Of a stretch of DNA of 64,000 nucleotides, positions 58,790 through 64,000 are shown piece by piece. Below the pieces are notes generated by a model. The model searched no databases. It saw nothing but the letters and a program-made list of their open reading frames with translations, and had not been told where the DNA came from. Numbering within the stretch: position 1 is the first letter of the stretch; every line of letters starts with the position of its first letter. The DNA is taken from positions 1,710,501 through 1,774,500 of the forward strand of contig NZ_CP019437.1 of the NCBI RefSeq assembly GCF_001940525.2, in the 5' to 3' direction. This DNA comes from Thioclava nitratireducens. GTDB taxonomy: Bacteria > Pseudomonadota > Alphaproteobacteria > Rhodobacterales > Rhodobacteraceae. The position numbers were made by a program, and so were the translations under genes.

Positions 58790-60297
58790 TGCGGGAGCTC
58801 CGCTTCTACGCGGCCCTGTTCGCCCGGCGGATCCACTGGCTCTTGCTGGCGGTGCTGCTGGGGGCGCTTGTCGGGCTGGCGGCCGGACGGATGATCACAC
58901 CGATCTACGAGGCCAGGGCGCTTCTGGTTGTCGAAGGCGATCGCATCCCCGACCGTCTCGCCGCCTCGACCGCGCACACCGATACCAACGCCAAGCTGCA
59001 GGTGATCCGCAAGCGCGTGCTCTCGCGTGAGAGCCTTCTCGACATGGCGCGTCGGATGGCGCTGTTTCCGGACCTGCGCACCGAGACCGGCGCGCGCGAT
59101 GCCGACGCAGTGTTCGAGGCGCTGAAGAATTCGGTCGCGATCGAAATTTCCGAGCAGAGCAGATCGCGCTCCGCCCCCAAGGACGCGACTTTCATGACGG
59201 TGTCTTTCCGCGCCGGCGCTCCGGCCCGCGCCGCGCGGGTCGCGAACGAGCTGGTGACGCGCATTCTGAAGGAAGACGCCGATATTCGCACCAAGGCCGC
59301 GCGCGATACGCTCGATTTCTTCTCGCGCGAGGTGGATCGGCTGGAGGCGGAGCTGTCGAAATCCTCCGCTGCGATCTTGCAGTTCAAGCAGGAGAACGGC
59401 GACGCGCTGCCCGAGGAGCTGCCGCTGCTTCGCGACCGTCTCGCCGCGGTGCAGGCGGACGCGGAGACCCGGCTCGCGCATGTGAACGAGACCGAAACGG
59501 AGATCGACCGGCTGGTGCGCCTGCGCGAGGCGGCAGGGCGCAAGGTCGACCGCGACGCGATCTACCCGCCCGCAGCCCGCGAACTGTCCCGGCTGGAAGC
59601 GCAGCGCGACGCGCTCAAACCTCTTCTGCCCGCTGATGACGCGCGCCTCGCGGCGCTGGGGGCGCAAATTCAGGAGTTGTCGCAGCAGGCACAGCGACCG
59701 CTGCCGAAAGCGAAGTCGGCCTTCGAGAGCCGTCTGCGCGAGTTGACCGATGCGCTTTTCGTGGCGCAGGCTGCGGGCGAGGCCGCTGACTTGAAGATGA
59801 CGCAGCTTCGCGAAGCCATCGCGAAAGTGCCTGCCAATGCATCGGCGCTCGAAGCGCTGCGCCGCGATCACGACAATCTCGCCGATCAGTACGACAGCGC
59901 CGTGCAAGCGCGCGCGGTGGCCGAGACGGGCGACACGATCGAGTCGCTGGCCAAGGGCGAGAAGCTGACCGTGATCGATCAGGCGGTGGCACCGGGCGAG
60001 CCGGTGAAACCCAACCGCAAGACGCTGGCGCTGGCCGGGGTCGGAGTGGGGCTACTGCTCGGCCTCGTCGCGATCGCGCTGAAGGAATTGCTCAGCACCG
60101 GTATCCGTCGCCCCGAAGACCTGCAGCGCCATTTGGGCATCGCGGCTTTCGCGACGCTGCCTTATCTGAGCGCGCCCGAAGACGCGCGCCGCCGTCGCCG
60201 CAAGGTGCTGGTCTCCGGCTCGATGGTAGGCGGGGCGTTCATCGCGGTCGTGGTGCTGTTCAGCGCGTTCTACATGCCGCTCGACCGGCTGTTCTGA
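58789..60297 (+). CDS. Wzz/GumC-type chain-length determinant protein
   Basis: A 502-residue inner-membrane protein. A membrane helix near the N-terminus (WLLLAVLLGALVGLAAG) and one near the C-terminus (VGGAFIAVVVLFSAFYM) bracket a long periplasmic coiled coil (EVDRLEAELSKSSAAILQFK, LSRLEAQRDALKPLL). The PxxP-like GEPVKPNRKTLALAG segment precedes another hydrophobic stretch. It controls polymer length together with the kinase at 60313. It starts at an ATG overlapping the upstream TGA, with AGGGGAGGG upstream. Confidence 0.92.
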   Translation: MRELRFYAALFARRIHWLLLAVLLGALVGLAAGRMITPIYEARALLVVEGDRIPDRLAASTAHTDTNAKLQVIRKRVLSRESLLDMARRMALFPDLRTETGARDADAVFEALKNSVAIEISEQSRSRSAPKDATFMTVSFRAGAPARAARVANELVTRILKEDADIRTKAARDTLDFFSREVDRLEAELSKSSAAILQFKQENGDALPEELPLLRDRLAAVQADAETRLAHVNETETEIDRLVRLREAAGRKVDRDAIYPPAARELSRLEAQRDALKPLLPADDARLAALGAQIQELSQQAQRPLPKAKSAFESRLRELTDALFVAQAAGEAADLKMTQLREAIAKVPANASALEALRRDHDNLADQYDSAVQARAVAETGDTIESLAKGEKLTVIDQAVAPGEPVKPNRKTLALAGVGVGLLLGLVAIALKELLSTGIRRPEDLQRHLGIAAFATLPYLSAPEDARRRRRKVLVSGSMVGGAFIAVVVLFSAFYMPLDRLF

Positions 60298-60312
60298 GGC
60301 AAGGAGAGCGAG

Positions 60313-61164
60313 ATGGCCGAAAGACTTCGAGATGCGATTGCCAAGGCCCGGGCCGCCCGCACCGGGCGTACGGCGTTCGAGCCTGCCGCGCGCGCGCCAG
60401 CGTATCAGGGCAGTGACAGTCTCACCGCGGACGCGTGGCAGGCGCTGACGCCGATTGCCCCGAACCTCGGGCGACTGCGCGGCAAGCGCATCGTCAGTCC
60501 CGACAGCAGCGCCGAGAGCGCCCCGATCGACCTGATGCGCACCAAGATCGTGCAGCAGATGCGGGCCAATGGCTGGCGGCGGCTGGCGATCACCTCGCCC
60601 TCGGCAGGCTGCGGGAAATCCACCGTCGCACTCAATCTCGCGCTGAGCCTCGCACGGCAAGAAGAGCGGCGCACCCTGCTCATCGAGGCCGATTTCCGCA
60701 AGCCCTCGCTTCTTAAACTGCTCGACGCGCCGCGCGGCCCGCAGGTTTCCGACGTCTTCGCAGGGGAAGCCGAGTTCGCCGATCACGCGCTGCGTCTGGG
60801 CGCCAACCTCGCGATCGGAGCAAACAGCAAACCGGTCGCGACCCCGGCCGAGCTGATCCAGTCGCGCCGCTCGACCGAGGCGCTGGAGCGGATCGAGGCT
60901 ATCTACGCCCCCGACCTGATGATCTTCGACACCGCGCCCGTGCTGGTCAGCGACGATACGCTCTCGCTCGCCGCCCATGTCGATTGCGTGCTGATCATCG
61001 CCGCGACCGAAGAGACCACGATCCGGGAAATCGACATCTGCGAGCGCGAGCTGGCCGAGCGTACCAACGTGATGGGCGTCGTGGTCAACAAGTTCCGCTT
61101 CGCGGCCCCCGAATATGGCTATGCCTATGGTTACGGTTACGGGGTCGTTTCGGACGCGAACTGA
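60313..61164 (+). CDS. Tyrosine autokinase (BY-kinase) of the exopolysaccharide locus
   Basis: A 283-residue cytoplasmic kinase. Walker A is SPSAGCGKSTVALN, Walker A' is LLIEADFRKPSL and Walker B is LMIFDTAPVLVS. The C-terminus ends in a tyrosine/glycine cluster (EYGYAYGYGYG), the usual place of autophosphorylation. The membrane activator domain is on the separate Wzz-like protein, as in Gram-positive CapA/CapB pairs. GGAGAG lies just before the ATG. Phosphorylation cycling would tune polymer export. Confidence 0.93.
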   Translation: MAERLRDAIAKARAARTGRTAFEPAARAPAYQGSDSLTADAWQALTPIAPNLGRLRGKRIVSPDSSAESAPIDLMRTKIVQQMRANGWRRLAITSPSAGCGKSTVALNLALSLARQEERRTLLIEADFRKPSLLKLLDAPRGPQVSDVFAGEAEFADHALRLGANLAIGANSKPVATPAELIQSRRSTEALERIEAIYAPDLMIFDTAPVLVSDDTLSLAAHVDCVLIIAATEETTIREIDICERELAERTNVMGVVVNKFRFAAPEYGYAYGYGYGVVSDAN

Positions 61165-61178
61165 GCGGTGCCGCCGCT

Positions 61179-61208
61179 TTGCCTTCCGTCACGCCCGTGC
61201 CATATAGC
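61179..61208 (+). promoter_or_regulatory. Candidate promoter of the HAD hydrolase gene
   Basis: TTGCCT at 61179-61184 and, after 18 bases, TATAGC at 61203-61208 (or after 17, ATATAG), about 70 bases before the ATG at 61280. Confidence 0.35.
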
Positions 61209-61279
61209 CTCGGTAAGCGAGCGAGGTCCCGCAGGCCGAGGCTTCGGACCGCGCCAAACCCTGCTGACGAAAGGCCGAT

Positions 61280-62158
61280 ATGACCCGCATCATCTCTTCT
61301 CTCTCCGAGATTTCCGACTCGCATGACGCGCTGTTCTGCGATCTGTGGGGCTGCCTGCATAACGGGGTCGAGGCTTTCCCCGGGGCTGTCGCGGCGCTGC
61401 AGGCGTTTCGCGCGAAGGGCGGCAAGGTCGTCCTTCTGACCAACGCGCCGCGTCCGTCGAAGTTCGTGATGGAGTCACTCGACAAGCTGGGCTGTCCGCG
61501 CGACGCCTACGACCTCGTCGTCTCTTCCGGCGATGCCGCGCAGGATGCGATGTTCGCGGGCGCCGTTGGCAAGAAGGTCTGGCATCTGGGGCCGTCCAAG
61601 GATGACGGCTTCTTCACCGAGGTGCCGGAAGAATGGCAGGGGCAAGCCGAGATCACCCGCGTCGATTTCGACGATGCAGAGGGTATCGTCTGCACCGGTC
61701 CCTTCGACGAGGTGAACGAAGTTCCCGAGGATTACCGCCCGAAATTCCTGCTGGCGAAGATGCGCGAGTTGCCGATGCTCTGCGCGAACCCCGATATCGT
61801 CGTGGATCTGGGCGACAAGCGCATCTATTGCGCTGGCGCTTTGGCCGCGCTCTACGAGGAAATGGGCGGCGAGGCGATGTATTTCGGAAAGCCCCATCCG
61901 CCGATCTACGATCTCGCGCGGCGCAAGTTGAGCCGTCTGGGCGGCGCGGAGGATGCGCGCATCCTCGCCATCGGCGACGGGATCAATACCGATGTGGCCG
62001 GCGCCGCGGGGGAGGGGATGGATTGCCTCTTCATCACCGGCGGTCTGGCGCATGACCAGTTCGGCGCCGATCCGCAGAACCCCAATCCGGAGCTGCTGCG
62101 CACCTGGCTGGAGGCGCGTCAGCGCGATCCACTCTACAGCATGGGGCAACTGACCTGA
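61280..62158 (+). CDS. HAD superfamily hydrolase, TIGR01459-like
   Basis: A 292-residue phosphatase of the NagD-like HAD subfamily. Motif I is FCDLWGCLHNG, with Asp as nucleophile; motif II is LLTNAPRPS; motif III/IV is ILAIGDGINTDVAGA. The cap region between (DFDDAEGIVCTGPFDEV) is the TIGR01459 pattern. The substrate is unknown. GAAAGG lies just before the ATG. It is separate from the polysaccharide genes. Confidence 0.93.
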   Translation: MTRIISSLSEISDSHDALFCDLWGCLHNGVEAFPGAVAALQAFRAKGGKVVLLTNAPRPSKFVMESLDKLGCPRDAYDLVVSSGDAAQDAMFAGAVGKKVWHLGPSKDDGFFTEVPEEWQGQAEITRVDFDDAEGIVCTGPFDEVNEVPEDYRPKFLLAKMRELPMLCANPDIVVDLGDKRIYCAGALAALYEEMGGEAMYFGKPHPPIYDLARRKLSRLGGAEDARILAIGDGINTDVAGAAGEGMDCLFITGGLAHDQFGADPQNPNPELLRTWLEARQRDPLYSMGQLT

Positions 62159-62188
62159 GCGGAGCATCAAATTCTCTACGTAACTTTG

Positions 62189-62217
62189 TTGCGACTTTTG
62201 TCTCGGTAGGGTAAAAA
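62189..62217 (+). promoter_or_regulatory. Candidate promoter of the MaoC-family gene
   Basis: TTGCGA at 62189-62194, 17 bases, TAAAAA at 62212-62217. It lies in an AT-rich patch after the HAD gene and would leave a leader of about 70-80 bases if translation starts at 62294. Confidence 0.4.
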
Positions 62218-62293
62218 AGTTGCGCAGGCGCCTTGCCTGTGCTCTGCCGCATGTGCTATGCCGCAGTGCAACATGAACTTCCGGCTGGGACCT

Positions 62294-62743
62294 ATGGATA
62301 TGCTCGACAACCTGCCCCGTGGCACGATCTGCATCGAAGATCTGGAAATCGGCATGGTGCGCTACCTCCGCAAGGAGGTCACCGACCGCGACATCGAGAT
62401 GTTCGCGGAGGTTTCCACCGACCATAACCCGGTCCATCTGGACGATGCCTATGCGCAAGACACCATTTTCGAGGGTCGAATCGCGCATGGCATGCTGACC
62501 GCGGGTCTGATCTCGGCGGTGATCGGGGAGCAGCTTCCCGGTCACGGCACGGTCTATCTCGGCCAGTCGCTCAAATTCATGGCTCCCGTGCGCCCGGGCG
62601 ATGTGGTCTATGCCGAGGTCAAGGTCACGGCGATCGACCATTCGCGTCGCCGTGTCACGCTTGAAACCCACTGCGCGGTGGGCGATACGGTGGTCGTGAA
62701 AGGCGAGGCGCTGGTTCTGGCGCCCTCGCGCAAGTTCGACTGA
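62294..62743 (+). CDS. MaoC-like (R)-specific enoyl-CoA hydratase
   Basis: A 149-residue hot-dog fold enzyme. The active-site segment FAEVSTDHNPVHLDDAYA has the Asp and His of the hydratase motif, followed by FEGRIAHGMLTAGLISAVI, another family signature. Such enzymes convert crotonyl-type thioesters to (R)-3-hydroxyacyl-CoA, feeding polyhydroxyalkanoate or fatty-acid metabolism. The start is uncertain: ATGs at 62258, 62273, 62294 and 62300 are in frame, none with a good ribosome site; 62294 gives the usual family length. Confidence 0.88.
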   Translation: MDMLDNLPRGTICIEDLEIGMVRYLRKEVTDRDIEMFAEVSTDHNPVHLDDAYAQDTIFEGRIAHGMLTAGLISAVIGEQLPGHGTVYLGQSLKFMAPVRPGDVVYAEVKVTAIDHSRRRVTLETHCAVGDTVVVKGEALVLAPSRKFD

Positions 62744-62772
62744 CCCGGCGACCTCGCCGGAGGGCGGGGTGG

Positions 62773-63711
62773 ATGAAACGCTTGACCACTTGGAAATCGC
62801 TGGAGAAATCCTCGCGCGGGGCCTCCGTCGCGATGGGCAATTTCGACGGCATCCATCTCGGCCATCAATCGGTGATCGATCAGGCGCGCGGGAAAGATGC
62901 GCCGCTGGGCGTCATCACCTTCGAACCCCATCCGCGCGAATTCTTCGCGGCGCGCGCCGGCAAGACCCTGCCGCCGTTCCGGCTGATGAACCCCGAGGCG
63001 CGCGCCAACCGGCTCGCCAAGCTCGGCGTCGATCGCCTCTATGAGTTGCCCTTCAACGACGAACTGGCCGATATGAGCGCCGACATGTTCGCCCGCGAGG
63101 TGCTGGCCGAAGGGCTGGGCGTGACCCATGTCGCGGTTGGCGGCGATTTCCGCTTCGGCAAGGGGCGCGAGGGCGACGTGGCGATGCTGACGGAGCTGGG
63201 CGCGAAATACGGCTTCGAGGTCACCGTCGCGCCGCTTCTGCATGTCGAGGGGGTGGAGGCGTCCTCGACCGCGATCCGCACCGCGCTGGCCGAGGGCCGT
63301 CCCGAGGATGCCGCCGCGATGCTGGGCCACCTGCACCGGATCGAGGGCGAAGTGCTCCACGGTGACAAGCGCGGACGCGATCTGGGTTATCCGACCGCGA
63401 ACATGTCGATGGCCGGGCTGCATCTGCCCAAGCTTGGCGTCTATGCGGTGAAGTTCGACGTGCTGACCGGTCCCTACAAGGGTAGCTATCTGGGGGCGGC
63501 GAGCCTCGGAGTGCGTCCGATGTTCGGCGAGAACACCCCGAACCTCGAAACCTATGTCTTCGATTTCAAAGGCGACCTTTATGGCGAGCATGTCTCGGTC
63601 GCGCTGGTCGAATTCCTGCGCCCCGAAATGAAGTTCGACGGGCTCGAGGCGCTGGTCGCGCAGATGGATGCCGATTGCGTCCGCGCGAGGGAGATTCTGG
63701 CGGAGCGCTGA
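62773..63711 (+). CDS. ribF: Bifunctional riboflavin kinase/FAD synthetase
   Basis: A 312-residue enzyme converting riboflavin to FMN and FMN to FAD. The N-terminal nucleotidyltransferase domain opens with AMGNFDGIHLGHQSVI (residues 20-35) and has VGGDFRFGKGREGD. The C-terminal kinase domain has HGDKRGRDLGYPTANM and the later FENTPNLETYVFDF-like region (ENTPNLETYVFDFKGDLYG). Length is typical (about 305-315). GGAGGGCGGGG precedes the ATG. FMN made here also serves NuoF. Confidence 0.97.
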   Translation: MKRLTTWKSLEKSSRGASVAMGNFDGIHLGHQSVIDQARGKDAPLGVITFEPHPREFFAARAGKTLPPFRLMNPEARANRLAKLGVDRLYELPFNDELADMSADMFAREVLAEGLGVTHVAVGGDFRFGKGREGDVAMLTELGAKYGFEVTVAPLLHVEGVEASSTAIRTALAEGRPEDAAAMLGHLHRIEGEVLHGDKRGRDLGYPTANMSMAGLHLPKLGVYAVKFDVLTGPYKGSYLGAASLGVRPMFGENTPNLETYVFDFKGDLYGEHVSVALVEFLRPEMKFDGLEALVAQMDADCVRAREILAER

Positions 63712-63843
63712 GGGCCGCGCCCGACCTCGGGTGGGCGCTTTATGTCGCCAGTGGCTGGGCGCTTTATCTCACAAGCCCGAATGACGCGTGAACCGCGACT
63801 CCCTCGCCAATGCGCCCTCCCGGGGGGAGGTCGGGCGCGGCCC
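63712..63843. repeat. 132-base intergenic element with 17-bp terminal inverted repeats
   Basis: The arms at 63712-63728 and 63827-63843 are perfect reverse complements (17 bp) separated by 98 bases. The left arm begins at the base after the ribF stop. Inside are two direct repeats TGGGCGCTTTATnTC (63732-63746 and 63756-63770, 24-base period) and a small hairpin at 63816-63830. No T run follows. It looks like an intergenic repeat or structured 3' end, not a mobile element with its own gene. Confidence 0.65.
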
Positions 63844-63968
63844 GGGGCTGGTCGCCCCGCGCCAAAAGTCGTCGGTCTGCCCGTCCCGCCATGTCCAAAT
63901 CGCAGATCCGCTCACGATACGCCGATCTGCCCTTTCCATTTCCCCGCCGCTGCCCCATTTTCCGCGCC

Positions 63969-64000
63969 ATGACCAAATTGCGCCCCGAGTTCTGGAAACT
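63969..64000 (+). CDS. Start of a gene cut by the window edge, possibly a YcgN-family cysteine-cluster protein
   Basis: ATG 63969 opens MTKLRPEFWK and runs off the window. The RPEFW opening resembles the N-terminus of the YcgN/UPF0260 cysteine-cluster proteins as I recall them, but ten residues are too few to be sure. Confidence 0.4.
   Translation, partial: MTKLRPEFWK

Noticed and set aside
50072..61164. A VPLPA- or PEP-CTERM substrate in the exosortase locus
   Set aside because: None of the proteins encoded here ends with the motif, a hydrophobic helix and a basic tail. The small secreted protein at 53102 ends in GGTVALGS, which does not fit.
63742..63976. Short frames on both strands after ribF
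   Set aside because: They cross the inverted-repeat element, have no ribosome sites and show no domain-like pattern.

Overview
The window is about 64 kb of high-GC chromosomal DNA from an alphaproteobacterium, most likely a member of the Rhodobacteraceae/Paracoccaceae. Four things point there: the complex I operon carries the extra small genes described in Rhodobacter (including a DUF5337-type membrane protein), it runs on into birA-coaX-rnj, the F1 genes form a separate atpHAGDC operon, and an exosortase locus of the type seen in marine and soil Rhodobacterales is present. I cannot fix the genus. Almost everything reads as vertical core genome; I see no prophage, integrase, transposase, CRISPR array, tRNA or rRNA.

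Layout. (1) 1-14140, + strand: the 3' part of the nuo operon (end of nuoE, then F, G, H, I, J, K, L, M, N) with six interspersed non-subunit genes (HhH-domain protein, DUF5337 protein, secreted protein, two lipoproteins, CMD-fold protein), running into birA, coaX and rnj (to 17345). (2) 17400-26143: DEAD-box helicase (-), a cation:proton antiporter interrupted by a one-base frameshift in a G run (+), then M23 peptidase, clpA and an HPP-CBS membrane protein (-). (3) 26276-32360: two tandem TPR-sulfotransferase genes with matching promoters, the second frameshifted, then a LysE exporter, gloB (-) and a methyltransferase. (4) 32634-38113: atpHAGDC with a good terminator, then an H-type lectin gene. 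(5) 38158-49675: mmsA with a divergent LysR gene, CBS protein, coaD, YfdX protein, two GAPDH paralogues separated by an unannotated-size 47-residue membrane ORF and preceded by LacI-type operator palindromes, an orphan fliG, purB, DUF6314, DUF3445 and TM2 genes. (6) 49676-61164: an exosortase-associated exopolysaccharide locus: sugar transferase, metallophosphatase, GT4 glycosyltransferase, small secreted protein, exosortase-EpsI fusion, PrsT-like TPR lipoprotein, ATPase, Wzz-like chain-length protein and tyrosine autokinase. (7) 61280-64000: HAD phosphatase, MaoC hydratase, ribF, an inverted-repeat intergenic element, and the first codons of a probable cysteine-cluster protein gene.

How it fits together. 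Complex I and ATP synthase make the window rich in respiratory energy genes. The two gap genes carry operators resembling those of LacI-family central-carbon regulators, and one paralogue has lost the acidic residue that normally selects NAD, suggesting opposite roles in glycolysis and gluconeogenesis or CO2 fixation. The most coherent accessory system is the exosortase/EPS cluster, which couples polymer export to C-terminal sorting of surface proteins; no sorted substrate is encoded in the window. Promoter, operator and operon statements are read by eye and are inference; domain calls rest on recognised motifs, not on searches.
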